DNA from: Mesorhabditis belari
Taxonomy: Eukaryota; Nematoda; Chromadorea; Rhabditida; Rhabditidae
Direction of reading: 5' to 3'
DNA length: 64,000 bases
NCBI GenBank assembly: GCA_958450365.1
Contig: CAUEEP010000245.1
Coordinates: 372,001-436,000, forward strand
Shown here piece after piece: positions 23,299-35,107 of the stretch. The position numbers and the translations under genes were made by a program. Under the pieces are notes generated by a model. That model made no database searches. It was not told the origin of the DNA and saw only the letters and a list, made by a program, of their open reading frames with translations. Numbering within the stretch: the stretch's first letter is position 1; each line of letters opens with the position of its first letter.

Positions 23299-23520
23299 TT
23301 TTTGCTAATAGTTAAAGCTAACAGTTAAAGCTAACAGTTAAGGCTAACAGTTAAGGCTAACAGTCAGTTAACAGTTAAGGCTAACAGTTAAGGCTAACAG
23401 TTAAGGCTAACAGTTAAGGCTAACAGTCAGTTAACAGTCAGTTAACAGTCAGTTAACAGTTAAAGTTAACAGTTAGTTAACAGTTAACGCCAACAGTTAA
23501 AGCTAACAGTTAGTTAACAC
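23299..23520. repeat. Minisatellite of GTTAAGGCTAACA units
   Basis: About 15 imperfect units mix CAGTTAAGGCTAA and CAGTCAGTTAA. The trailing text GTTAGTTAACACGTTTTAGA recurs at 25483, so this repeat block was probably duplicated. Confidence 0.85.
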
Positions 23521-25131
23521 GTTTTAGAAAACGCAAAACCCAGTACCAGATTCAGAGTTGCGAATTCTCCAAGTAAAACCCAGAGAAAAAGTTGCCTATT
23601 TCACCCAAGGGCATCTGGTTACATCGAGAGGGTAAAAAAAGGTGAAGAGCTTTGGAATGATTGGGGCAATCAGCTGGAATCTCGGCTTGTTTCCCTTTCT
23701 TTTTCCACCTGAACGCCCAAAAGATGGAGATTCTGTCAAGTGATGGCCAATTTCACCGCTTTCCCCTCCCCCCATCTTCTCAGTCTTCTTCCACTTATCG
23801 AGGTTGGCTCCTTTCACCGAAAATCGCTTCTCTTCCTCCAGTCTCGGAATTCCTTGTTACGCTTTGATCGCTTTTATCTGATTCATTCATTCTTTATAAA
23901 GGAACTACATTGTTCGATGTTTATACTTATATTTACAATAGCTTCATCCAAGACTAACTCATCTTAAGTTTGCTTTTGACAGGACGACTTGATGACACAA
24001 ATTGAAAAGCTTTAAGCCTTCAAACTTCCGGCAAAAACCCGTTTTACTGATTGGTGCTCTGGTTTTATGGGTCGACACCTTGTAGCCCTGTTATAATAGT
24101 ACTTCCTTTCTTCTTCCCCCTTGTATTTCCCTCTTTCTCTTGGGAAGTTAAGGTAACCGATAGCTTAGTGGTTAGGGGAATTTACTGGAAAGCAAAAGGT
24201 TGGTGTATGGTTGAGAATTGAGTTTGTTGAGTTGAGAGAATTGGTTGAGAATTGAGGTTGAGGATTGGTTGAGAGTTGGTTGAGAATTGGTTGGGATTTG
24301 GTTGAGAATCCCATCTCCGGAAATCGACGTTTTCTTGCGAATTCCTTCACTTATTAACTATTTGTTTATTAGGCTTTTGATGTGATTCTAGCTGAAGATT
24401 TGAAGCTTCTTTTGAAAGTTCGAAAAGTAAAAGATTAGAAAACAAAGCATTTGGCTATCTTTAGCTCTGTGGTACCGTTTCGCTCTGTGGTACCGTTTCA
24501 CTTAAGTCAATGTCAATGTTCTATTCAAATTCGCTAAACAAACAGTTCATGAAATTCTGTAAGTTCTGTAGTTTCGTGATCTGACTCATTGAGTGTATGG
24601 CTTTCGTTTTCAAATCCACTTCCTAGCTTCCTAGCTTTGCATTTGTCTTGATATAAGGATGTTTCCATGTTTCCCCTTTTCACAATTTCTTGTCAAGTAC
24701 CCAAAGGATTTTCTCTGTCTCTTTCTCATAAATGCCAAGGGTGAAAGTCTTTAAAAATCATTCAAATCGATGCACTTGCAAAAGTGAAATGATTCAAATT
24801 TTATTTCAATTCCAGTTTTGCTTATTGCTTTAATTGTCATTGTCAAAATGTTTTAAGAAATGATTCTTTCCAAGCAATTTTCATATGCCAAATGGGTTGC
24901 ATTTTTTAAAAAAAAAAACCTATTATCTTCAAAACTACACATGCCAAAATGGTAGGCGCAAATGGCCGACGTCTTTACGGTCAAAGTTTAAATCCTAATG
25001 AATACTACATAGCTATTCATTAGGATCATTATTCCACCTAGACTACATGTATAGCTTAAAAATTAGCATATAGATGATTTAGTGAGATGAAATCTCTCGC
25101 TTTCACTTTTCAATGAAAGAAAAACTCAATT

Positions 25132-25216
25132 TTTCTTCTTCTTCTTCATCTTCTTCTTCTTCTTCATCTTCTCTTCTTTCTTCTCTTCTTCCTCTTCTTC
25201 TTCCTCTTCTTCTTCT

Positions 25217-25253
<37 letters not shown>

Positions 25254-25270
25254 TCTTCTTCTTCTTCTCT
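25132..25270. repeat. CTT/CCT polypyrimidine microsatellite
   Basis: About 140 bp contain almost only C and T on the plus strand. The long open frames on both strands here (poly-Ser and poly-Arg/Glu) are artefacts of the repeat. Confidence 0.9.
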
Positions 25271-25811
25271 TCGCCTAGATTCAATCTCAGGGTAAAGATG
25301 CAAATCTTTGGAGTCTATTTTTTTTACCCTAAATGCTAATTTTCACTTTCACAATATTTTCTTGGCATTTCTCGAACCAAGCATAATTTTCACTTTCTTT
25401 CCACTTAGACTTTAGGCTATAGATTTCTTTGAGGTGTAAACTTTGTGCTTGAAAAGTAAGTTAACAGTTAAAACAGCTAACAGTTAGTTAACACGTTTTA
25501 GAAAATGGTCACAATATTTTCTTGGCGTTTCCCCGAATCGTTTACACTTTCACTTCTCTTTTCCACTTAGACTTTAGGCTATAGATTTCTTTGGGGTGTA
25601 AACCATTTGTGGTTAAAAAATTCCGGACCGGTTTTCTGGGGTGCAAAATTGAAGTCCTTCACTGCACCAGAAAGGGTGTGTTTCCAATTTTTAAGCACAA
25701 AATACAAGGTTAGATTCTTAATTGGATTCCCACACGGCTCGATTCCTTCTCATTTTCTTTGCAACATTCAACAAGTTTACTATGGAACTTATTTCAGCAA
25801 GACTCAGCTAG

Positions 25812-28800
25812 ATGATCATAAGGTTACTCTTGTATGTGTTTCTCATTTTTCTGAGATTCTCCAATGCTCGACCACAATATGATCTTGTACCGGGTGAGTA
25901 AGAGATCCTTATCACTTTTACGATGACTTTACAGTGCCCGGGGCGATCCCAATCCCACCACAAGAAGATGATCAAGTGGGAGTGGCGGGAGCTGAAGCTG
26001 AAGCTGACAAAAATCCCGGTAATCTAATTTACGAAATTTTGATTGTTTACTTTATTCTTAGCCTTATCCTATTAAATTGAATTTTAGCTCCAACCAAAGT
26101 CGAAAAAATCTTCGGTGAAGCAAATCCCGATCGAGCACAAGAAGATCTATCTGGTAGAAGAATGGCTTTAAAGCTTAAAATCAAAATCTAGACCTTGGAT
26201 TGCATGGAAAACCGTGTGCAACCGATGGAGCTAACAAAACGATCTCAGGTTTGAAAAAAGCAAAAACGAGTAGGTCTTGGCCGGGATCGAACCGGCGACC
26301 TTGTCCGTGTGAAGGACACGTGATAACCACTACACTACAAGACCTCGTGACGGGGTGGACGCGAAAAGGGATTTTCAGAGGCCAGTCAACGCCCGAGTGC
26401 TCCCCCGGAAAGAGAGGGAAAAGAAAAAGACAAAGAGACGATGGGAAATGTAAGTTTTTCGAGAATTTCCGGACGATTTAGTTCATTAATTTTATAAAAT
26501 TTAAGAAAAATTTATGTTTAGTTTTTTTTTTGAAGTGAAAGAAGGAAATGGCAAAGAAAAAAAGGGCCACGGGGAGAATCGGAGCCTCGAGTTTTTGCTT
26601 TGATTTTGCTTTGCGTGCAGCCGCTTTACCACTGATTTCATTTGAGAGTTTTGCTCTGCTTAACTAAAGCTAAATTGGGGGGGGTAGGCTAATTTGCGCC
26701 AGTTTTTTATGCGCAACAGCAACTTGATCGTTTACGATCCTGCGCAACTTGGTCTTGCGCAACTCGCCATAATCTCCTCTTCTAAGCCTACCTTAATCTT
26801 ATATGATTTTGGTTTCATTTTGTAGATCTCAATAAGTGTAACAAAATGACATGAAATTCATAAAGATTGGCTTACTTAGAAACCCAGTTTCAATGCTACA
26901 GTACTGGACAATGAAATATGATATTTGAAAAAAGATCGTCACTTTCGCGCGTCTGTAACTCTCTTGTCTTTGAGTTTAAACTATTAGTGTTATACATTTT
27001 CTGAAAGCTCTTTTCAAGGGCTACACAATGGTAATATTAATATTTAGAAATACGGCAAAGACAAGGGAGTTACAGACGCGCGAAAGTGACGATCTTTTTT
27101 CAAATATCATATTTCATTGTCCAGTAGTGTATATATATATGCTTTATTCAGTTGAATAGCGACAAAACAAGATCACAATAATCACCCAGGACACCACTCA
27201 AAACAGCACTGAAAAGATAAAAGATCCTCAAGAAAGAAACACAAAGCAGTCTTTGAAAGCCACTTAGAAGAAAGTTATGGCGAGTTGCGCAAAAGACCAA
27301 GTTGCTGCAAATCAAATGGCGGAACATTAGCCTATCCCCTCAATTGCGTTTTACTGCTGTATGCCTGAGTAAAAGAATTTCAGCTGACATAAGGCAATGT
27401 CTCAAATTCTTCAACTCAAACTTGAAAGATGGCGGAACATTAGCCTATCCCCTCAATTGATCATTTACTTCAACTGAATACTTTTGTTTTTGACATTAAA
27501 ATAAACAAAGACTTTAGAGTTCTTTTCTCAAAGAACTGTAAAGTTCATAAAGTAATTATGAACTTAATTGAGTGTCAGTCGAATTTTGGTGGAAACTATT
27601 TGGCTAGAGCTTTGCATACTAGACTTAGCCAAATAGTTTCCATAGCTTTAAGCATACTAGACTTGATTATTGATCGATGAATACCTAAACTAAACTTTAG
27701 ATTGATTAATGAAATCTTTTCATACCCTTTTTTTTGTTCCTTTTTTTTTGTTTTGTTCATTTCCCTAGCCCTTCCCGTCATCTCTTCACATCATTTCTCC
27801 GCCAGCTCCTCCATCGAAAGCCGAACTCGCCGCTTTCCCTAGCCACACTTTTGTCGAACCCGAGGAAAGGATTTACATTTTGAAAAGTTTTTTTAACTTA
27901 TTTTAATGGCTAAATAGCTTTTAGTTGCTTTTTGCTTGATAACATGGCTATAGCTTGCTTGATAGCATGGATATAGCTTGCTTGATAACATGGCTATAGC
28001 TTGCTTGGTAGCATGGCTATAGCTTGCTTAACACATTCACGACGAACACATTTGTGTCAGCAAAAAGACCAAAAATTTGCACCCACGGATTTCAAGGGTG
28101 CTGATTTCAAATTTCTCATTAACCTTTTTGCTACCTCTCATTTTGAAAACAAAAAACATATTCTGATTGGGGATAAAAAGTTACATATCCAGAGGAATTT
28201 TAGGCATCTTTTTTTGTTCACACATTCACGAGAAATCAACGATCCAACGTAAAATATCGTCGTGAATGTGTTAAAAGTTTAAACTCCAGTTCGTAATTTC
28301 AAAAAAATCTAAAATCTAAAATAAACTACAGATTTTAGACTTAGATTCATTCTTTTAGGATTTCGACGGATCGGGAGAAACGACGACAATCGATGGAGAG
28401 ACAAAAGTCGATCGTTTGAGCAGGAAATACCGTATTTCTTCGAATAGGAAGACCGGGTAAAGAGTACGATCGCATACTCCAGTGTAGCAGCCCTCTTTAA
28501 AATTTCTTTTCTGCATAAAAGCTTTCAATGAAGTGCTATAGGGCTGGAAAATGACTCAAAAATACCACATGAGCTAACAGATTCATGAGCTAACAGACAG
28601 AAATTTGACGGCGCTGTTTTGAACGTTTTTCTATTATGGCGCTGTTTTGACTATCCCCCGATTTTGAGCCCTTTTCCAGCTCTATAGCACTTGGATTGAA
28701 AGCTTTAAGTGCAGAAAAGAAATTTTAAAAAGGGGTTGCTATGCAGGAGTACGCGATGATATCTTTACCCCGTCTTCTATTCGGAAGAAATACGGTAACA

Positions 28801-31800
28801 AGTCATTATTCAAATCTTATCTACAAGTAACTATAAAATCTACTTTTCTAATATCTAAATAATTTAAAAAGAAAAGTTTTTCATAGAAATTTCTCAATTT
28901 AGGTTCCTGAATGGAGGTCGATTTTGAATGTCACCGATTTGACGACACCCCAAATCGAGGCTGAATCCACCGGCACGTATTAACAAGAAATTTGGATAGA
29001 TTAGCAATTTAGCATTTTCTAAACTTGAAGATATTCATAAAAGATAATTCATGAAAGATCTTCAGTTGAGGGATCCGGGCAATCACCAATCATCGAGACA
29101 GGCCCCGTTGAGAAAAAGGGAGATCAATTCGCGGCAATCATCACCGTTGGCACGAGCACTCAAGCACAAACTGAGGTCAAATCAAATTTATATGAAATAT
29201 TATCTAGAGTTTACAGACAACAAAGGGCATGGAGATCACAGAAGGATCGGGTGAAATGAACGATGGGAGTGGAGAAGAGACGACAATCACAATGATTACA
29301 GGTTTATCGCAAATAAAAGTGATTAGAGGGGGGTGGGACAAATGCGACCTTTTTTTGCTGGAAAAGGCCTTAGGAAAGGTCGTAGAGCTTCAAAAATGTT
29401 TTCATAGAAGGGAATCGTATGCGTAGATTCTGAATTTCGACAAATCACACCTCGCTGACACGTCAAATTTGGGCTAAAAGGCAAAAACTGCGGAAAAGCG
29501 TTAAGTTGCGTATATGGAAATATTTTCGAAGCCCTACGGCCTTGCCTAAGGCCTTTTCCAGCAAAAAAAAAGGTCGCATTTGTCCCACCCCCGATTAGAG
29601 TGTGTTCCTCGTGGGTAATGCGTTTTTTAAAACGCAAACTTGGGAAAATTACCGTGCGTACTTTTAGCGAAAAATTATTGCAAAAAAATGGAGCAAAAAA
29701 TCATGACTGTCGAGTTATATACGAGTCTTTTTAAAGATATTCAGCCGTTTAACTGATTTGGTGGCAAATTCCCTTCAAACGTAAAGATATTCAATTTACT
29801 CAAATGTGTAAAGAGGATTGCTCGTAGTTACTCGACCAGAAATTTAATCGAAATTACTCATTCAAATTTTACTCGAGTTTACTCGATTACTTACTCGCGA
29901 GGAACAAACTCTAAAAGTTATAAACAAAGATCTTCAGAAAAAGATGATGCTTTGGCGAGAGAAGAAGCATCTTCATCAACACGTTTGAGTTGACAATGAT
30001 ATTTTAAAAGAATCCATTTTAGAACCAGAAGAATCAGCAGAAGGGGAGAGCCCGCTTTCTGGATATGAACAAGGAAATGGTGAAAGAAATGGAGAAACGA
30101 GTGAGTTATAGATATCGGAACTTAACTTGAAACAGTGCTAAGCGCTGCCAAGATTGCTAGATCTCGAATAGTCATCGCCAGCACCAAGTCATCGTTAACA
30201 GTATCAGTGACTATAAGATCTATAAGTGACTGGTGGTTTGAGTGCCGTTGAACCAAGAATCCACGTCTCTTGAAGTCTAGACTATTAACTCAAGTTAACG
30301 GTTCAATATTTGTGTTGCACGGATATGTGTTCAAAGCCATACAAAAATTGTTTATACCTTTGACTTTCTGTACAAAAGATCTTCACTGAAATCATCTCAA
30401 TTTTATTATCTAACTAAGCTCATCTTATCCACATTTTCACAGACCGTAAATACTGTAATAGTACCCCATCCCCATAATGACGGTGCGGAGTGTTGCGTAG
30501 TCTAGCTTTCTTTTTAACTATAAACCCAAAACTAACACCAACACAGTCAGCAAAGACCCCTAAACTTTTCGAAAACAAAAAATTATGATATTTCCTAATT
30601 ATTCTAAAAAAAATATAGAGAATAAAACAAAAAAAAATTTTACCCCCAAATAATACGGTAGGGATTCGGAATAATTTGAACGAGTTTTTCTCGACACTGG
30701 TTTATGCTACGATAGCGCGCTTAGATATTAAAAAATAGCTGAAATTCAGGGCTATTTTTTGATACCAAAGACGCATTTTTTGAAAGTACGGGCGCTTTAA
30801 AAAAAAGCAATGAAATTAAATACTAAAAAACTTTTGCGACTACTCGACTGTACGAGAGGGGTGGGGCACTATTACAGTATTTACAGTAATTCTTTGTATT
30901 CACTTGAAGTTTGTCAGTGTTGCAATATGTTTGTTTTTTAACTTTTAGCCTCAAAAGAAACGATCAAAGAAACAGATAAGCCGGAGCGTGGTGGATATGC
31001 ATCGGAGAAATCGGGAGATCATGGAAAATACTCAACTACAACTGTTGCCACGGAAATCGCTCAAGCAAGCACACCAATCGATCATAGTGAGTATTGGGAT
31101 TGGAGGATATCAAGCAAGAAGCTTGATCTTACACTTTTACATCTTGTAGACTTCGATTAACGATCCTAACGCTAACTAACGCTAACTTGTGTTCACTTAA
31201 AGTTCTCGCAAAGTTTGTCTTCTCTCTAAACTCGTTTGTATCGGACTAATAGCTTTAAAAACACATCGACATACTGTAGTGAGTTTACAGTACAGAGCTA
31301 TTAAATAGAAAACAGTATTGTACTGTACTGTACACAGTACAGTACAGTACAATACAGTGTGAGAATTTGTCTTTAATTCCCTAGCTGAACATTTTCTACA
31401 ACTTCTTCACCTTTTCAACCTATTCAATTTTACAGAAGACAAAGAACCGACCGATTCGGAAGAGATCGAAGTGGCTGAATTGAATAAAGATGCCGAGAAA
31501 CATATGACTGAGCAAGGACAGAGAAAAATAAAAGAGGAACTGGCGAAAAGTGAAACAACACAAAGCACAGCTGCTGCTGGAGATCCGTGTAAGCTCTAAA
31601 GTTCATTCTCGAATCTTGAAAACAAGCTTCAGATGCGGCAATCGTTCTACCAGCGGAGAGCAAAGAGTCAACGCCATCTACAGTCACAACTACGGCATTT
31701 GACACAACCAATGCCCCAACCATCAAAGCTGAAACCATCAAAGCAACCAATGCCCCAACCATCGATTCAACCACACAAGAAACAAGTGAGCTTTTAAAAG

Positions 31801-34590
31801 GCGATGAGTCGGCAATCATTTTTTTTTGATTCCCCATCCTCACCAAATTTGGATTTTGATTGAGATTCATATCATAAATGCAAAATTTTATCTCTCAAAT
31901 TTGGTTGATTGGTTAAACCCTTAACGTTTTTACGGTTAAAACGGTTTTTACGGTTACGGTTAAAACGGTTAAAACGGTTTTAAACAACTCTTTCATAAAA
32001 TAGCTAATTGTAAGTTTTGTTTAGCTTCCGAAAAGCCAATCGCATTCACAGAAGAGCTAATTTCAACGACGACAACTAGTAAAAAAAAAGAGGTTACACA
32101 AACAAAATTAGTTGAAAATTTAGAAACCTTACTCAAAAATGATGATGATTCGCACGAGACAAGCAAATTGGAGGTTTCTGTTTGGAAAACAAAAAAAAAC
32201 ATTTGGACAATTGGGAATGGAAAAATGGACAATTGAAAAACAAAAAACATTAGCTAAAATAAGAAAAACGATAAACTTTTCAGCCACTCCTAGAACCCGA
32301 AAACTCAAGCGATCAGCTTAAAACAACGACCACAACTTTTGAACAGGTTTCAAAGTTTTAAAACTTGCACCTACAGAACCTACAGTACTTATAAAGCACC
32401 TTACCTATAGAACTTCTAAAGCACCTTACCTACAGAACTTATAAAGCACCTACCCTACAGTACTACAGTACCGTGGTATTGTCTATTTCATTAAAATTCT
32501 CAACTATTAAGGCTCTTCGGTACATTGTAGCTTCAGTCTATGGTTAACTATTTCAAATTTCCAGAATGGAAGCGTGTTGGCTAACGAGATTTCCGGTGAG
32601 CAGCCGAAAGAATTGAGCACTGAAGAACCAACAGCAACAACAGTGAAGCCAAAAGACGCGTATCCGAGTACAAATAATTTTCTAAGCTTAAATTACATTT
32701 AATTTCAGCACCACCACCAACAAACCAAGCTACGACAAAGTTTGCCGTTTTTTCAAATCTTTTTTTCAAAGTTTCTTTTAGAAAACCCGTCGAGCCACCA
32801 GGATTGGGTAAAAATTGATAAAAGATAAAAGATAGAATACTAATGAACAAATATAATAGCACTGTAATTAATACTAATAAGAATCCTAACTAATAAGAAT
32901 TCTAACTTTTAAGAATCCTAACTTTTAAGAATTCTAACTAATAAGAGTCCTAACTAATAAAGAATCCTAACTAATAATAATCCTAACTAATAAGAATCCT
33001 AATTAATAATAATCCTAATTAATAATAATCCTAACTAATAATAATCCTAACTAATAAGAATTAAAAGAACCCACAAAATATAAAAAAAAAAAAAAAAAAA
33101 AAGAATAAAAAAAAAAATAAAAAAAAAAAAAAAAAACTAAAAAAAAGAATCCTAACTAATAATAATCCTAACTAATAATAATCCTAACTAATAATAATCC
33201 TAACTAATAAGAATCTTAACTAATAAGAATCTTAACTAATAAAAATCTTAACTTATAAGAATCCTAATAATCCTAACACTTTTAGAGCCAAAAATTCATC
33301 CATCTGGCTACGAGGAGGGGAAAGGTGTGTGGAAAAACCAAAAAAAAGCTACACTGCAGAATTGAACTTTTTAAAGATCCATATGATGTCCAGACTTTAT
33401 CGTAACTTCAACATATTTACGACACAATCGATTTTATGTAGAGTAAGACAAGCTCAATGAAGCTGAGCCTACTGTACCTATAGTCACGTAATCTCTGCGT
33501 AAACCCGAGCACTCCCCCAAGCACTCCCCAAAACTTTCCCCAAGCATCACATTTTCAGGCCCGACAGGACCCCTTCAACCGGACACAAAACCCATCGGTT
33601 TTCATTGAAAAAAGCACAGTTTTTTTACATAATTTTAGATCCATCGCATGCTGTCGGCTATCCGGGAATCCCGCCAATTGAGAAAGCGAAAAGTCGACCC
33701 GAGCGTTTCCTCAAAAATCCCCTCTTCGAGTCACGCGGCACTCGTAGTGAGAAAAAAGCATCGATAACTAAAACCGATAACTAAAACCGATAACTAAAAG
33801 TACCGATAACTAAAACCGATAATTAAAAGCGATAACTAAAACAGATAACTAAAACCGATAACTAAAATCACCGATAACACCGATAACTAAAACCCACGTG
33901 CAATACTTATTAAACTAAAATCTAATCATTCAATTTTGTAATCATTTTCGTAATTCAGAGGAGCTGATGCCGACGGCGAAGATCATTGCCGAGAAATCGT
34001 TGAAGAAAACTTGTAAGTTATTGACTGAAATTTGCAGATAGACCTGGCTATATTCATTTTGGAAACGTTCGATTTCTGATTGGGATTTTTTTCAGAAAAG
34101 CTGATGAAATCGAATTTCGCTTAGAAATCGGAATCAACAAATTTAATAATTGAAAGATTAGACGCTGAATTTGTTATGGGATCGCTTTAGAGATCTATTT
34201 TCCAAGAGCTATAAAGCATTCATGCAAATGAGTTACCGTAAAACCTGTAAAATATAAGACTCACGTCTTCAATTTTTTTTTTCAATGAAATCTAAAAGGT
34301 AAAACTCTTCTAGGGAACTACGGTAACTTGTTTACAATGCTAAACCTTCAATTACCTAAGCCAAATCATTTCAGGGCGTCCTTTCGTCTTCGATTGTGCC
34401 ACTGAAGAGGACGAAAAGGGGCCACTCTGTCGGTGGGTGATGAATAAATGAATCAATGCAAAATAGCTAATTCCATATCCAAATTTCTAGAGATTGGGCA
34501 GATGGTGGTCTGTGTGAGCGACACCGTCCCACGAGGTTCCTATTTTGTCGCAAAACGTGTCTCTGCGTCGGTCCACCGCATCTTAGATAG
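25812..34590 (+). CDS. Secreted Thr/Glu-rich mucin-like protein with C-terminal ShKT domain
   Basis: The gene starts MIIRLLLYVFLIFLRFSNA, a clear signal peptide (ATG 25812), 14 nt after a TTTCAG. About 20 exons follow. Most encode low-complexity acidic and Thr/Pro-rich sequence, e.g. GAEAEADKNP, EKEKDKETMGN, TTTAFDTTNAPTIKAETI, TTTTSKKKEVTQ and EEPTATTVKPKDA. The last two exons (about 34375-34590) encode a six-Cys ShKT-like module: DCATEEDEKGPLC, then RDWADGGLCERH, then FLFCRKTCLCVGPPHLR and TAG at 34588-34590. ShKT domains are found in nematode secreted and cuticle or surface proteins and some toxins or ion-channel ligands; the spacer suggests an O-glycosylated extracellular or cuticle-associated protein. 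No enzyme domain is visible. Introns hold a tRNA, two DNA-transposon MITE types, foldbacks and minisatellites. Exons around 27770-28440 are provisional. Confidence 0.7.
26272..26344 (-). tRNA. tRNA-Val (anticodon CAC)
   Basis: On the minus strand a full cloverleaf folds. The acceptor stem GGTCTTG/CAAGACC is perfect, the D-arm region is GTGTAGTGGTTATCAC, the anticodon stem TGTCC/GGACA carries loop TTCACAC (anticodon CAC), and the T stem GCCGG/CCGGC carries loop TTCGATC. No intron is present, and the discriminator base is T. It lies antisense within an intron of the secreted ShKT gene, between exons ending NKTIS and beginning EASQRP. All stems pair, so it is probably functional. Confidence 0.93.
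26676..27340. mobile_element. Large foldback element with a nested element
   Basis: The left end GGGGTAGGCTAATTTGCGCC and the right end GGCGGAACATTAGCCTATCCCC form inverted repeats. Inner segments GCGCAACTTGGTCTTGCGCA and its complement near 27285 continue the pairing. A separate copy of the right terminal 32 bp (ATGGCGGAACATTAGCC...) is at 27428-27459. A TA-flanked element (26899-27129) is inserted inside. Confidence 0.75.
26899..27129. mobile_element. Tc1/mariner-type MITE
   Basis: The 231-bp element has arms of about 73 bp starting CAGTACTGGACAATGAAATA (left) and CACTACTGGACAATGAAATA (complement of right), and is flanked by TA at both ends. It has no coding capacity. Confidence 0.85.
27938..28027. 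repeat. 23-bp minisatellite
   Basis: Four units of ATAGCTTGCTTGATAACATGGC-type sequence directly abut the piggyBac-like element that starts at 28028. Confidence 0.85.
28028..28274. mobile_element. piggyBac-like MITE (TTAA target site), copy 2
   Basis: TTAA at 28028-28031 and 28271-28274 bound an element with perfect 14-bp terminal repeats CACATTCACGACGA. The ends match the copy at 4576-4839. It is in an intron of the secreted ShKT gene. Confidence 0.85.
28428..28797. mobile_element. Short copy of the TACCGTATTTCTTCG foldback family
   Basis: It starts TACCGTATTTCTTCGAATAG and ends TTCGGAAGAAATACGGTA, with internal text shared with the 595-bp copy at 17828-18422. The left arm is truncated relative to that copy. 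It begins immediately after coding-like sequence encoding VDRLSRK, so it abuts or interrupts an exon of the secreted ShKT gene. Confidence 0.8.
29329..29592. mobile_element. Foldback/MITE with 8-bp target-site duplication
   Basis: The element runs GGGGGTGGGACAAATGCGAC to GTCGCATTTGTCCCACCCCC with long complementary arms. It is flanked by the perfect 8-bp duplication GATTAGAG (29321-29328 and 29593-29600). An 8-bp duplication is compatible with a hAT-type or related cut-and-paste element, although the ends lack the usual CAG start. Confidence 0.8.
29598..29920. mobile_element. Inverted-repeat element with GTTCCTCG ends
   Basis: Left end AGAGTGTGTTCCTCGTGGGTAA and right end TTACTCGCGAGGAACAAACTCT are inverted. 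Internal sequence (CGTTTAACTGATTTGGTGGC, TTACTCGAGTTTACTCG) is shared with the outer element at 20915-21620. Confidence 0.7.
32871..33268. repeat. AATCCTAACTAAT minisatellite with an internal A-rich tract
   Basis: About 25 units of 13-14 bp (TAAGAATCCTAAC) are interrupted at 33082-33150 by a nearly pure A tract. It lies in an intron before the exon encoding PKIHPSGYEEGK. Confidence 0.85.
33757..33898. repeat. CGATAACTAAAAC minisatellite
   Basis: About 10 units of 12-13 bp lie immediately after the exon encoding NPLFESRGT in the secreted ShKT gene. Confidence 0.85.
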
Positions 34591-35107
34591 TTTCTTTGCT
34601 AGAAATGTAGCCTCGATAATTTATTGCTTTGTTTTTTTTGAAGTTTAATCTCTCATTCTGACATTCCACGCTCAACCATTCCATTTTTTGCATCTCCGGT
34701 TAAACTCGGTAAATTTTATTTCTTTAGAAGGCTACTACTAAAAAATATTGCAGTAAATCGGAGCGATTAAAACAACAGAAATGAATTGGGTATGCAACCT
34801 GTCAAAAGAATAAATTTGTGTCAAAGTGAAGTACGCCTAAATCGACAAACACGACACAATGCGAGCATATGCATAGCACATGGAATTTCGGGGAATAAAA
34901 TAAATATGCAAGACTTGTAAGAAAGGAAATCACAGTCTCAAAAAGACACAACGCGTAAAAGGAACAGATATTTGTGGTTGATAAAAGTGGCACAATGTGA
35001 GAGTAAAAAAGTAGAAGGGTAGAATAAAAATGAGATAAACTTGAATAAATTAACTGTTCTCAAAGCGACCATCGACCGAAAACTAAACCTCGTCTTCAGT
35101 GCTCATT
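34591..35107. other. Convergent intergenic spacer
   Basis: 3' ends of the secreted ShKT gene (plus) and atypical PKC (minus) face each other. No further coding exon or RNA gene is seen. Confidence 0.5.

Larger units (their letters stand above)
22652..25811. other. Intergenic region with satellites
   Basis: No coding exon is recognised. It contains a minisatellite built on GTTAAGGCTAACA (about 23299-23520), a tRNA-like A-box relic at about 24155-24210 followed by a GGTTGAGAATT array (24209-24305), and a CTT-rich microsatellite (25132-25270). Two partial copies of CACTTAGACTTTAGGCTATA are at 25401 and 25563. The last bases, TTATTTCAG at 25789-25797, precede the start of the next gene and resemble a trans-splice acceptor. 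Confidence 0.5.

Noticed and set aside
24155..24210. tRNA-Ser-like start (GATAGCTTAGTGGTTAGG and ACTGGAAAGCAAAA)
   Set aside because: Only an A box and half an anticodon arm are present; no T arm or acceptor pairing, so at most a relic.
25103..25303. Overlapping frames of poly-Ser (plus) and Arg/Glu-rich (minus) sequence
   Set aside because: Product of the CTT-rich microsatellite with no other coding sign.
26560..26640. Second tRNA-like stretch on the minus strand (CAGTGGTAAAGCGGCTGC)
   Set aside because: The D-arm-like part is not followed by a pairing anticodon or T arm, and the acceptor does not close.
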